Source: an uncultured Cocleimonas sp. (GTDB taxonomy: Bacteria; Pseudomonadota; Gammaproteobacteria; Thiotrichales; Thiotrichaceae). Taken from it: a DNA stretch of 13,490 bases. The translations under genes were made by a program, and so were the position numbers. The stretch covers positions 1-13,490 of the forward strand of contig CALJIH010000113.1 of NCBI GenBank assembly GCA_937974135.1, written 5' to 3'. The notes beneath the pieces are model-generated. The model saw only the letters and a list, made by a program, of their open reading frames with translations, did no database searches and was not told where the DNA came from. Below are positions 1 through 7,582 of the stretch, one piece after another. Within the stretch, counting starts at the first letter, position 1; each line of letters starts with the position of its first letter.

Positions 1-1
1 A

Positions 2-460
2 AAAATCAAACGTTTCTTTGATGATAATGTTCTGGCCAACTCCAATTCTAATATCGAAGATACAGAACACAGGGTTCGCTTAGCCATGGCGTCTTTAATG
101 ATAGAAGTAGCTGAATCTGATTATCATGATGCCCCTGAAGAACGCGAATCAGTGCTAAACATCGTCAAAGAATCGTTTGATTTAACAGATGCTGAAACGA
201 ATCAAATTGTAGAATTAGCCCGACAAGAGCATGCTGATTCTATTGATTACTTTCAATTTACTAGTCTTATCAATCAACACTATTCCGCAGCCCAACGAAT
301 AGAATTGATTAAAAAACTCTGGCAAATCGCCTTTGCTGACCACGTTTTAGATAAGCACGAAGAACACGTTATCAGACGTATCGCAGATCTAATCCATGTA
401 GCGCACAGTGATTTTATGAAAACAAAATTGAAGGTACTCAATAGCAAACAAGCTAGATAG
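2..460 (+). CDS. TerB-like family protein, 5'-truncated by the window edge
   Basis: The reading frame is open from base 2 through the ATG at 86 to the TAG ending at 460, so the gene begins outside the window and at least 152 residues are visible. Twenty-eight in-frame codons before the ATG read as normal protein (KIKRFFDDN..., then RVRLAMASLMIEVAESD), so ATG 86 is an internal methionine. The run LAMASLMIEVAESD, the acidic helices and IAFADHVLDKHEEHVIRRIADLIHV match the all-helical TerB/DUF533-like fold, a small (about 150 aa) soluble protein whose paired acidic helices bind metal in characterised tellurite-resistance TerB. The stand-alone versions have no settled function. No other ter genes are visible, so tellurite resistance should not be assumed. 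The downstream permease starts about 110 bp away, and nothing suggests a shared function. Confidence 0.8.
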   Translation, partial: KIKRFFDDNVLANSNSNIEDTEHRVRLAMASLMIEVAESDYHDAPEERESVLNIVKESFDLTDAETNQIVELARQEHADSIDYFQFTSLINQHYSAAQRIELIKKLWQIAFADHVLDKHEEHVIRRIADLIHVAHSDFMKTKLKVLNSKQAR

Positions 461-568
461 TTTTCAATTTAGTCGCAATTAGAAAAACCAAAGCTGACTT
501 TCTAAACTACACTGAGATTACTTCTTATCATGGGTAGTTGCTGTGTATTATTTTATAAGGTCATTGCG

Positions 569-1483
569 TTGAACGCGGAACTTGCGAAACCTGATCGTAT
601 AGGATTCGCAATTGCTATATTGATGTTAGGCATGATTACTGTCACGGCATCTGATCTTATTGCTAAAGTCATTATTCCTTATGTTTCTGTTTGGCAATTA
701 TTGCTATACAGATCTGCAGTAGGTTTGGTCATTTTATTTGCTGCACTGTTTGTTGTAAAAAAATTACCTGCTATTAAAACCATTAACTTTGGAGCCGTAG
801 TCTCGCGCTCTTTGTTAATGAATTCCTGCTACATCTGCTTTTATCTCGCCCTTGCTAAAATTCCGATAGCATTAACCGCAGGTGCATTCTTTACCGGGCC
901 TTTGTTTATGGTTCTGTTATCTCGAGTTATGTTAGGAGAAACTTTTGGCATTTGGCGAACAGTCAGTCTGCTAGGTGGATTTATCGGTGTAATACTAATT
1001 TTACAACCCACCTCGATAGATTTTGATCCTCTTATGATTTTGGCGTTATTGAGTGCGTTTTTATATGCCTTAACCCAAGTTTTCACCCGAAAATACTGCA
1101 AAAAAGAAGATCCGACCGCCATGTCATGCTGGCTTACTATCACCTTTTTTATCACTGGTGCAACGGGTTCAATTGTTCTTTGGTTATTTCCGAATTTAGT
1201 TGGTGAAGTTTTTATTAATCGCCCTAACGTACTTTTATCTCAAACACCCTTTCTAATCGTTTGTTTCCTGGGCTTGTGCAGTATTATTCTTCATTACGCT
1301 CTTTCTGCAGCTTATCAAAACGCTCCGTCGAGCTTGCTCGGTCCATTAGAATATATATATCTGCCCTTGGCAGCTATTGGGGGTTTTCTGTTTTTTGACG
1401 AAATTCCTAATTTAACTGCTTTTATTGGAGTAGGTATTATAGTCATCGCTGGACTTATTGTTGCCTGGAGAAAAGATGCTTAG
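569..1483 (+). CDS. DMT-superfamily (EamA-type) permease
   Basis: An inner-membrane permease of the drug/metabolite transporter superfamily; the substrate cannot be read from sequence. The protein is a series of about ten hydrophobic segments in two EamA repeats, beginning GFAIAILMLGMITVTASD and ending IGVGIIVIAGLIVAW, with basic residues after the last helix as expected for a cytoplasmic C-terminus. I place the start at TTG 569 (MNAELAKPDRIG...), which has AAGG at 557-560, eight bases upstream. The in-frame ATG at 530 would add MGSCCVLFYKVIA, has no Shine-Dalgarno sequence, and looks unlike family N-termini; with it the protein is 317 aa, without it 304. Family members include exporters of amino acids, S-adenosylmethionine, riboflavin and purines. 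Family assignment is firm and the start is moderately so. Confidence 0.85.
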   Translation: MNAELAKPDRIGFAIAILMLGMITVTASDLIAKVIIPYVSVWQLLLYRSAVGLVILFAALFVVKKLPAIKTINFGAVVSRSLLMNSCYICFYLALAKIPIALTAGAFFTGPLFMVLLSRVMLGETFGIWRTVSLLGGFIGVILILQPTSIDFDPLMILALLSAFLYALTQVFTRKYCKKEDPTAMSCWLTITFFITGATGSIVLWLFPNLVGEVFINRPNVLLSQTPFLIVCFLGLCSIILHYALSAAYQNAPSSLLGPLEYIYLPLAAIGGFLFFDEIPNLTAFIGVGIIVIAGLIVAWRKDA

Positions 1484-1854
1484 TATTTGCTTAAATCATA
1501 AATTTGATAAATTTAGTTTATCTCTAAGGAGATACAACTTTCCAAAAGTGTTACCTAAAATTTGCTAAATTTATTCGCATTTTGCCTCTAATATAATAGC
1601 TAAACTGAGCGTTTTTAGGCAAAAACTGAAAGTCTAAATATACGACACTGATTAGCAAAATTTATCGCATTGTTTGATTTTTAAGCAACCTTGCTAGAAA
1701 TTAATTTACAATATGCTATTCTTAATACCATGTATTTTTATAAGTTTATTTAAATTTATGATCTTACGTCAGGATTAATTTTTTTATTTTAGAAAATAAA
1801 CACGTTATGTGACTGATCTTGAAATATTTTTTATAGTTAAAGAGGTTCCCAGAA
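1484..1854. other. 371-bp AT-rich intergenic region ahead of the cold shock gene
   Basis: No coding frame is convincing here. Visible structures are a small hairpin at 1519-1534 (TATCTC-taag-GAGATA) and an 8-bp inverted repeat TTTTGCCT 1580-1587 / AGGCAAAA 1617-1624 enclosing a TATAAT hexamer at 1592-1597 that has no good -35 partner. Two imperfect direct copies of a GCWAAATTTAT(T)CGCATT motif lie near 1563-1580 and 1654-1672. An extended -10 candidate (TG-C-TATTCT) lies at 1714-1722. Characterised cspA-type genes carry long structured 5' leaders that control translation by temperature. If transcription starts at the 1592 or 1717 box, this gene would have a leader of about 130-255 nt, but that is inference. 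Confidence 0.4.
1714..1722 (+). promoter_or_regulatory. candidate extended -10 box for the cold shock gene
   Basis: TGCTATTCT fits the extended -10 form TGn plus TATAAT-like hexamer at four of six positions. No convincing -35 lies 16-18 bases upstream. If used, the csp transcript would have a leader of about 130 nt. An alternative is the TATAAT at 1592-1597. Confidence 0.25.
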
Positions 1855-2058
1855 ATGGCAACAGGTACAGTTAAGTGGTTCAACAGCAGTAAAGGTTTTG
1901 GCTTTATTGCACCCGATGATGGCAGTGATGATGTGTTTGTTCATTATAATTCTATCCAAATGGAAGGATATAAATCTTTGGAAGAGGGACAAAAAGTGAA
2001 TTTTGAAACAGAAGATGGTGCTAAAGGCCCAGCTGCTGTAAATGTAACTGCCGCTTAA
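1855..2058 (+). CDS. CspA-family cold shock protein
   Basis: A 67-residue single-domain nucleic-acid-binding protein of usual length for the family. It acts in the cytoplasm as an RNA chaperone that melts mRNA structure. The sequence shows the KWFN start of the cold shock domain, RNP1 KGFGFI at residues 13-18 and RNP2 VFVHY at 27-31, and ends in the GPAAVNV strand. The start is supported by AGAGG about nine bases before ATG 1855. It is monocistronic, with a strong hairpin terminator directly after it and glnS convergent beyond. Several csp paralogues are usual per genome, so I give no letter. Whether this copy is cold-induced or constitutive cannot be told, though the long upstream gap hints at a regulated leader. 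Confidence 0.95.
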   Translation: MATGTVKWFNSSKGFGFIAPDDGSDDVFVHYNSIQMEGYKSLEEGQKVNFETEDGAKGPAAVNVTAA

Positions 2059-2080
2059 AAAAGGTACATTTTTCAAATTC

Positions 2081-2113
2081 ATAAAAAAACATCGCCATGC
2101 GATGTTTTTTTAT
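2081..2113. terminator. bidirectional intrinsic terminator between csp and glnS
   Basis: A 15-bp perfect stem (2081-2095 with 2099-2113) encloses the three-base loop CAT. The stem base is seven A/T pairs, so the right arm supplies a U-tract for csp and the left arm supplies one for glnS on the other strand. It lies 22 bp after the csp stop and 22 bp from the glnS stop. Confidence 0.9.
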
Positions 2114-2135
2114 GCCTAAATTTTAAAGATTTTAA

Positions 2136-3815
2136 TTACTTTTCCCAAGTATCTCTTAAACCAATGGTTCGGTTAAAGACTAGTTTCTGTTCTTCTAAAT
2201 CCTTATCGACATCAGAATCTTTATCTAAAAAATAATAACCTTCACGCTCAAACTGATAAGGAATATCTGTTCTTGGTGCTTGCAAACTCACTTCTCCTTT
2301 ACAACCGGTAAGTACTTCTAAGCTATTCGGATTGATTGATTCCAAATGATCTTTGCCACCAGCATCTGGAGCAACATCATTGTATAAACGATCGTACAAA
2401 CGCACTTCGCAATCCACATTTTGAATTGCTGAAACCCAATGTATAACACCTTTTGGTTTAATACCATCGGCTGGGTTATTACCTAGTGTTCCTTCGATAA
2501 TGCGTGCTTTGACTTCAATGATTTCACCATTTTTATCTTTAACCGCCTCATCAGCTTCGATCACATAAGCGTTACGTAAGCGCACGCGTTTACCAATCAC
2601 TAAACGCTTGTATTTCTTATTCGCTTCTTCTCTAAAATCTTCTTTATCGATGTAGATTTCACGATCAAAGATCAACGTTCTGGTTCCCATTTCTTCATTC
2701 TGTGGATGATTAGGAGCGACTAAATAATCGGTGCTATTCTCCTCAGGTACGTTCCACAAAGTGACTTTTAATGGACGCAAAATACACATGGCACGCGGTG
2801 CATTTTCATTTAAATCTTCACGAATTGAGAATTCCAGCTGACTCATATCGACGACACCATCTACGCGAGTAACACCAGTGCTTTCGATGAAGTTTCGGAT
2901 TGATTGCGCTGTGAAACCGCGACGACGCATACCTGAGATTGTCGGCATACGAGGGTCATCCCAACCATTGACAATATTTTCATCAACCAGTTGCTTCAGC
3001 TTACGCTTACTCGTCACCAAGTAATTAACATTTAAACGCGAGAACTCATACTGTCTTGGAATAGCCGGTACCGGCAGATTCTCAATAAACCAGTTATACA
3101 AGGGTTGGTGCTCTGCGAATTCAAGCGTACACACCGAATGAGTGACACCTTCGATTGCATCGCCTTGACCATGCGCATAGTCGTATGATGGGTAAATATG
3201 CCATTTATCACCTGTTTGGTGATGCGCCATGTTTTTAATCCGATAAATAATCGGATCACGCATGTGCATATTGCCATGCGCCATATCAATTTTGACACGC
3301 AAAGAACGCGCACCATCTTCAAATTCACCATCGCGCATGCGTTCAAATAGATCTAAATTTTCTTCTACACTACGATCTCGAAACGGACTATTTTTTCCTG
3401 GCTCCGTTAAAGTGCCTCGATATTCACGCGTTTCTTCTTGGGTTAAATCACAAACATAAGCCTTTCCTTCTTTGATTAAGTGCACTGCCCAATCATATAG
3501 CTGATCGAAATAGCCTGAGCTAAATTTAACCTCATCCGCCCATTCGAATCCCAACCACTTCACATCTTCTTTGATTGATTCAACATATTCCACGTCTTCC
3601 TTCGCAGGATTGGTATCATCAAAACGAAGATTACATTGACCACCATATTTTTGTGCCAAACCAAAATTCAAACAAATAGACTTTGCGTGACCGATATGCA
3701 AATAACCATTTGGTTCCGGTGGAAAACGCGTTTGCACTTGTTTGGTTTTGCCACTTGCCAAATCTTCTTCGATTACTTTCTCGATAAAATTTAAAGGTTT
3801 TTCAGTATCAGTCAT
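2136..3815 (-). CDS. glnS: glutaminyl-tRNA synthetase
   Basis: A class I aminoacyl-tRNA synthetase that charges tRNA-Gln with glutamine using ATP. Counted from the ATG at 3815 the protein has 559 residues, close to the 554 of the E. coli enzyme. Key motifs are the PPEPNG-containing HIGH region with HIGH at 40-43, and the KMSKS-type loop as VTSKRKL at about 267-273 (E. coli has VMSKRKL, so Thr replaces Met). The NMHMRDP and HIYPSYDYAHG segments of the catalytic core and the C-terminal beta-barrel anticodon-binding part follow. An in-frame TTG at 3821 would add two residues (MKM...); ATG 3815 is preferred. No strong Shine-Dalgarno is seen. A well-spaced promoter lies at 3857-3885 and the gene ends at the hairpin shared with csp. 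Confidence 0.97.
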   Translation of the reverse strand: MTDTEKPLNFIEKVIEEDLASGKTKQVQTRFPPEPNGYLHIGHAKSICLNFGLAQKYGGQCNLRFDDTNPAKEDVEYVESIKEDVKWLGFEWADEVKFSSGYFDQLYDWAVHLIKEGKAYVCDLTQEETREYRGTLTEPGKNSPFRDRSVEENLDLFERMRDGEFEDGARSLRVKIDMAHGNMHMRDPIIYRIKNMAHHQTGDKWHIYPSYDYAHGQGDAIEGVTHSVCTLEFAEHQPLYNWFIENLPVPAIPRQYEFSRLNVNYLVTSKRKLKQLVDENIVNGWDDPRMPTISGMRRRGFTAQSIRNFIESTGVTRVDGVVDMSQLEFSIREDLNENAPRAMCILRPLKVTLWNVPEENSTDYLVAPNHPQNEEMGTRTLIFDREIYIDKEDFREEANKKYKRLVIGKRVRLRNAYVIEADEAVKDKNGEIIEVKARIIEGTLGNNPADGIKPKGVIHWVSAIQNVDCEVRLYDRLYNDVAPDAGGKDHLESINPNSLEVLTGCKGEVSLQAPRTDIPYQFEREGYYFLDKDSDVDKDLEEQKLVFNRTIGLRDTWEK

Positions 3816-3856
3816 TTTCAATTGCTTTTAATTAGTTAACTTTTTATCAATGAAGG

Positions 3857-3885
3857 ATTAGAACGTCATGCCGACGACTTGTCCA
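3857..3885 (-). promoter_or_regulatory. sigma70-type promoter candidate for glnS
   Basis: Read on the minus strand, TGGACA (3880-3885) and TCTAAT (3857-3862) are separated by exactly 17 bp, and each matches the consensus at five of six positions. The -10 box is about 42 bp from the glnS ATG. Confidence 0.6.
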
Positions 3886-3910
3886 GTGCATTTAGCGTAA
3901 ATCATAGATA

Positions 3911-3932
3911 AAAAAGACACCCCCCTACTTTT
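3911..3932 (-). repeat. G-tract intergenic repeat, copy A
   Basis: On the minus strand this reads AAAAG-TA-GGGGGG-TGTCTTTTT. It lies 31 bp past the stop of the channel gene, in the same direction as that gene's transcript, and upstream of the glnS promoter. It is one of six copies in the window. The AAAAG and CTTTT ends could pair weakly. Confidence 0.85.
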
Positions 3933-3962
3933 AAAGGGTTTGTAGGATAATTTGATAAGCGT

Positions 3963-4784
3963 TTACTTATTCTGTGCCGCCAAACGTGCTTCTAACTGTT
4001 CCAAACGCAGCATGATCGCTTCGGTGTTTTCACTAATAGTACGCAATTCGGAAACCTCACCTTCATCATTTTCAAGGTTATACGCATTCTGTTCAGACTG
4101 CATACGTTCAATCACGATACCAATCATCATATTCAAAAACACAAAGGCGTTGAGGAATATAAACGATAAATAAAACATCCAGGATAAAGGATACACTTCC
4201 ATGGTTTCATACATGACATCGGTCCAATCTTCAAAGGTGACTACCCTGAATAGAGTCAACATAGATACAGCGATATCACCCCAAAGGGTTTTGTTAATGC
4301 TTTCAAATAAGAAACTGCCCACCGCAGCATAAATATAAAACATGATAAACATCAATAACAGCACATAACCCATCGGTGGTAAGGCTTTGAGCAAAGCAGA
4401 GATTAGAATTCGTAACTCAGGAATAAACGAAACCAATCGTAACACCCTGAAAACTCTGATTAATCTTGCGAGTAATACCATTTCAGAATTATCAATTGGG
4501 ATTAAACTAGCGGCGACAATCAAGGTATCAAATACATTCCAGCCTTTTTTGAAAAAGCTCAAATTATGACCCTGTGCGATAAAGCGGACTACAATTTCAA
4601 ATAAAAACAAATAGGTAATCGCAACATCTAAAAACTCTAAAATTCTTAAATATGTGGGATCAATATCATACGTTTTAACGCCAATTAACAGCGCTGACAA
4701 AATAATTACAGTGATTATGAAAATCTGAAATAATTTATTTTCATTAATTGTAAATAGAATGTTTTTAATCGATTTAGCTGGCAT
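3963..4784 (-). CDS. single-domain voltage-gated cation channel (BacNav-like) with an acidic selectivity filter
   Basis: An inner-membrane ion channel of 273 residues, expected to be a homotetramer. S1 is at about 20-36 and S2 at 51-70, with E63 and R67. S3 is at 83-97 with D86. S4 carries R107, R110, R113 and R116 at every third position. S5 is at 138-159, the pore helix and filter at about 170-189, and S6 at 200-226. The acidic neck and C-terminal heptad helix (about 250-272) match the tetramerising coiled coil of NaChBac-type channels. The filter reads TFEDWTD (183-189), where classical sodium channels have TLESWSM or TLESWAS. The extra Asp at 186 and 189 resemble substitutions that make NavAb calcium-selective, so calcium permeation is plausible but inferred. 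Start is ATG 4784; no strong Shine-Dalgarno is visible. Confidence 0.88.
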   Translation of the reverse strand: MPAKSIKNILFTINENKLFQIFIITVIILSALLIGVKTYDIDPTYLRILEFLDVAITYLFLFEIVVRFIAQGHNLSFFKKGWNVFDTLIVAASLIPIDNSEMVLLARLIRVFRVLRLVSFIPELRILISALLKALPPMGYVLLLMFIMFYIYAAVGSFLFESINKTLWGDIAVSMLTLFRVVTFEDWTDVMYETMEVYPLSWMFYLSFIFLNAFVFLNMMIGIVIERMQSEQNAYNLENDEGEVSELRTISENTEAIMLRLEQLEARLAAQNK

Positions 4785-4910
4785 CTGAGACTCATTGTTT
4801 TTAAGGCGACGAAATTATAAACGATATAAACCAAGTAGCCGTAAAGATTTAATAAAACTGTGCGGATTTAATAGACAAATCAAGATAGATAAGATTCCAT
4901 CAAAACCTCC

Positions 4911-4934
4911 AAAAGTGGGAGGGTGTCTTTTTTT
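4911..4934 (+). repeat. G-tract intergenic repeat, copy B (interrupted tract)
   Basis: Reads AAAAGTGGGAGGGTGTCTTT followed by further T residues; the G-run is broken by one A. It is the only copy not close to a gene 3' end: it lies between the divergent channel and monooxygenase genes, 60 bp before the latter. The preceding ACCTCC (4905-4910) can pair with GGAGG inside it, so this copy could fold as a short hairpin followed by T7. Confidence 0.75.
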
Positions 4935-4994
4935 AAATATTTAGGGAGTAAAACTAAATTAGGCAAAAATTGAAATTATGACTACGCTTAACAT

Positions 4995-6029
4995 ATGAAA
5001 TTCAGCGTTCAACTTTCCGCATATTACCCAGACAAATCTTACGGTGGTGATCGTATTTATAACGATATGCTGGAACAGGCGATATTAGCCGACAAGCTCG
5101 GTTTTGATGCTGTTTCAATCACCGAACATCATCTGATCAATATACTGATGATGCCTGCTCCGCTGATTTTTGCCGTTAAGATTGCAGCACACACCAAAAA
5201 CATCAAAATTTTAACCTCTATTGCAGTACTCCCTTTACATGATATGCGCACCTATGCGGGGGAAATTGTGGTTGCCGATATATTTACTGAGGGTCGTTTG
5301 ATGTTGGGGGTTGGCCGAGGAGCCTATGCCTTTGAAATGGAACGCATGGGTGTACCTATGGATTCGACCCAAACCAAATTTAATGAATCCTTAGATGTAC
5401 TGCAAGCACTCCTCAGCGAAGAAGAAGTCTCTTGGGATGGCGAATACTATAACTTTGAACCGTTAACGATTATGCCAAGGCCCGTGAAACGAGGTGGCCC
5501 GCAAATGATGATGGCGGTGATGAATCCTGAAGGAATCTATCACTGTACTAAACGAGGCTTTCACATCCAAACCACACCTTTGGCAGGTAATCACCAATTA
5601 TTGATTGATCAAGTAGATGCGTTTAATCGTGCCAAAAATGAAAGTCAAGATACAAACCAAGCGCTTACATTAAGCTTATCGCGCGTTGCATTTGTGGCTA
5701 AATCTAAACAAGACAGTGATGAAAAAAATGCACTCGCCTATGATTATTACAAACGCTTCGATAACGTTTTCACCGGCCCTGGTGAAGTTGATGCTGGTAT
5801 GATAAGACCATTAGACAGAGAGCAAAGTGCTGAGGACTTGGCAGAGAGTTTATTAATATGTACTCCCGATGAAATGATTGAGCAACTCCAAGTCTATTCC
5901 GATCTTGGCATAGATCGCGTGATTTTAAACATCAACTTCGGTGCATCGCAAGCGGATATTCTAGAATCAATTGGAACCTTTGCCACTAAAGTCATGCCTC
6001 ATTTTAATCATGACAGTCCAAAATCATGA
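4995..6029 (+). CDS. LLM-class (luciferase-like) flavin-dependent oxidoreductase
   Basis: A soluble two-component-type flavin monooxygenase or dehydrogenase of the bacterial luciferase superfamily, with a TIM-barrel of 344 residues and full family length. Visible hallmarks are the N-terminal strand and helix ILADKLGFDAVSITEHH with E44-H45-H46 at the flavin/substrate pocket, GRLMLGVGRG (100-109), and the mid-barrel PRPVKRGGPQMMM. Reaction and substrate cannot be deduced; such enzymes oxidise aldehydes, alkanesulfonates, pyrimidines, terpene ketones and others, usually with FMNH2 from a partner reductase, and none is visible here. The stop overlaps the start of the hydrolase gene by four bases (ATGA), so the two are translationally coupled and probably act on one pathway. 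No Shine-Dalgarno is clear before ATG 4995. Confidence 0.9.
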   Translation: MKFSVQLSAYYPDKSYGGDRIYNDMLEQAILADKLGFDAVSITEHHLINILMMPAPLIFAVKIAAHTKNIKILTSIAVLPLHDMRTYAGEIVVADIFTEGRLMLGVGRGAYAFEMERMGVPMDSTQTKFNESLDVLQALLSEEEVSWDGEYYNFEPLTIMPRPVKRGGPQMMMAVMNPEGIYHCTKRGFHIQTTPLAGNHQLLIDQVDAFNRAKNESQDTNQALTLSLSRVAFVAKSKQDSDEKNALAYDYYKRFDNVFTGPGEVDAGMIRPLDREQSAEDLAESLLICTPDEMIEQLQVYSDLGIDRVILNINFGASQADILESIGTFATKVMPHFNHDSPKS

Positions 6030-6796
6030 GTGCCGTAGAATGTAGCTATCAAATCAGTGGTTCAGGACCAGCGCTGTATATGGTGCATGGTATTGGCGCA
6101 CGCAAAAGCACTTGGAATGACATTATCGCCGCCCTAGAAGATTCATTCACTTGCGTTAGCTATGATTTACGCGGTCATGGCGACAGCCCTATCCCACCAA
6201 CACCGTATACCTTAGAGCAACTGGTAGAAGATTTAGAAGCCTTACGCACTAAGTTAGGCCACGAAAAAATTCATATTATTGGGCATTCACTAGGTGGCAT
6301 GATTGGCCCTGCCTATGCACAGGCTTTTCCAGATAAAACCTTAAGTGTCGGCTTACTAAGCACTGCCGCTGGCAGAACCGAAGACGATAAAAGCAAACTC
6401 AAAAAGGTTGGCAAAGCGATGGAAAAAAGTGGGGTCATTCCTGTTCTGAGTACATTTGTGGAGCGTTGGTATACAGATGCTTTTATTGAATCTAGTCCTG
6501 ATAAAATTAAAGCGCGCCTAAAACAAGTCGAAGATACCCCTACAGACGTATTCTTAAGTGTCTTTTGGATATACGCGTGCACTGAAATGGCGCCATGGTT
6601 AAAGCAAGTAACGTGCCCATGTCTAGTGCTTACAGGAGAACTAGACGGTGGCTGCAATCCGCGTTTAAACGAATTCATACACTCACAGCTTCCTGATTCC
6701 GAACTTATTATTCTAGAAAATCTAAAGCATTCCATTTTAATTGAAGCCCCTGAACGCGTTTCCAGACCTTTGAGAAAGTTTCTGTTAGCGCTTTGA
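6026..6796 (+). CDS. alpha/beta hydrolase, coupled to the LLM oxidoreductase
   Basis: A 256-residue cytoplasmic serine hydrolase with a complete catalytic set. HGIG (21-24) forms the oxyanion region, GHSLGG carries the nucleophile Ser88, GELDGG supplies Asp207, and LKHS supplies His235. DLRGHGDS at 47-54 is typical of the 3-oxoadipate enol-lactonase / haloperoxidase-like branch. A cap region of about 115-195 follows the nucleophile. Likely chemistry is hydrolysis of an ester, lactone or C-C bond, but the substrate is not known. Its ATG lies inside the stop of the upstream flavin oxidoreductase gene, so it depends on that gene's translation. An oxygenase followed by a hydrolase of its ester or lactone product is a reasonable but unproven scheme. 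Confidence 0.9.
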   Translation: MSAVECSYQISGSGPALYMVHGIGARKSTWNDIIAALEDSFTCVSYDLRGHGDSPIPPTPYTLEQLVEDLEALRTKLGHEKIHIIGHSLGGMIGPAYAQAFPDKTLSVGLLSTAAGRTEDDKSKLKKVGKAMEKSGVIPVLSTFVERWYTDAFIESSPDKIKARLKQVEDTPTDVFLSVFWIYACTEMAPWLKQVTCPCLVLTGELDGGCNPRLNEFIHSQLPDSELIILENLKHSILIEAPERVSRPLRKFLLAL

Positions 6797-6817
6797 AATT
6801 AGTACTAATTACATACT

Positions 6818-6838
6818 AAAAGAGGGGGGGTGTCTTTT
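6818..6838 (+). repeat. G-tract intergenic repeat, copy C
   Basis: Reads AAAAG-A-GGGGGGG-TGTCTTTT, 21 bp after the hydrolase stop and co-directional with it. It sits just before the hairpin terminator shared by the two convergent operons. The tract has seven G. Confidence 0.85.
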
Positions 6839-6861
6839 ATCTAACAACTATCTGCTTATGG

Positions 6862-6889
6862 AAAAAAAGGCTACAGAATGCAGCCTTTT
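6862..6889. terminator. bidirectional intrinsic terminator between the hydrolase and cupin genes
   Basis: AAAAGGCT (6865-6872) pairs with AGCCTTTT (6882-6889) around a nine-base interior in which CA and TG can also pair. Read on the minus strand the stem is followed by seven T, a strong terminator for the gst-cupin operon. On the plus strand it ends CCTTTTC, adequate for the hydrolase operon. Confidence 0.8.
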
Positions 6890-6915
6890 CTATTGAATCA
6901 ATGTATTCGCAAAAC

Positions 6916-7578
6916 TTACAAACCAGACAAATGCCCAGATTTTATCCAGACTTGAGCACCCTCTTCTCCAGCTACCACCTTAAAATCATAGTTATCAGGC
7001 ACTCTCAGCCACGAATGTTGACGTAGCGTATCTCCACCCTCATTGAAACCACCTTTCAAGACTAATAATTCAGCACCGCCATCGGTGTTAAGTGATATTT
7101 CGGCGTTTGCATCCCAATATTCGATGCGCACATCTTCATCTTCATCTTTAAATAGAGGCGATATGCTCACACCCTCTCGATTTCGGTCTGCAACAGAACC
7201 TAATTTAGCGATATCGGCATGCACAAAAGTACGATCATCAGGATTAAATTGCGCGAGCTTGACGAATATCACGCAACCATCTTTCGAACCTGGTTGATGC
7301 TTCGAAGTGGGTGGATTGCGTATATATGATCCTGTCGGCCAATTACCGTAATCATCTTCAAAGATACCATCTAACACGATAAACTCCTCACCACCCGTAT
7401 GAACGTGAGGTGAGAAGTGACTTTCAGGTGCATAACGCACAATCGTAGTAACGCGATCTGCTTCATTATCAATTCGATCAAGTCGACGACGATCGACACC
7501 AGCCATGGGTGATGTCTGCCACTCAATTTCATCGCTGTGTAACATCACACGTTTTGAAAAATCTGCATTCACGTCCAT
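6916..7578 (-). CDS. ChrR-like cupin-domain protein
   Basis: A 220-residue soluble protein with two cupin-like halves. The first half carries the metal-binding pattern H58-x-H60-x3-E64 (SPHVHTGGEE) and H94 after the GSYIRNPP turn, resembling the zinc cupin at the C-terminus of the anti-sigma factor ChrR. The second half (about 130-215) lacks the histidines and is probably structural. There is no N-terminal sigma-binding helical domain, so this is a stand-alone ChrR-type cupin, not an anti-sigma factor. Characterised ChrR responds to singlet oxygen and peroxides, so a role in handling or sensing oxidised compounds is plausible. It is the second gene of an operon with a GST: only four bases separate the GST stop from this ATG, and a full AGGAGGA lies within the last GST codons. 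Confidence 0.85.
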   Translation of the reverse strand: MDVNADFSKRVMLHSDEIEWQTSPMAGVDRRRLDRIDNEADRVTTIVRYAPESHFSPHVHTGGEEFIVLDGIFEDDYGNWPTGSYIRNPPTSKHQPGSKDGCVIFVKLAQFNPDDRTFVHADIAKLGSVADRNREGVSISPLFKDEDEDVRIEYWDANAEISLNTDGGAELLVLKGGFNEGGDTLRQHSWLRVPDNYDFKVVAGEEGAQVWIKSGHLSGL

Positions 7579-7582
7579 CGTT

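Noticed and set aside
86..460. ATG 86 as the start of the TerB-like protein
   Set aside because: The same frame is open to the window edge and the 28 upstream codons encode family-like residues, so the true start lies outside the window.
1837..2082. 81-codon minus-strand frame over the cold shock gene
   Set aside because: It is the antisense shadow of csp and runs into the terminator region; nothing supports its translation.
4785..4850. Promoter for the channel gene from the TATAAT on the minus strand near 4816-4821
   Set aside because: The -10 hexamer is perfect, but no acceptable -35 lies at 16-18 bp and no extended -10 TG is present, and such hexamers are frequent in AT-rich DNA.
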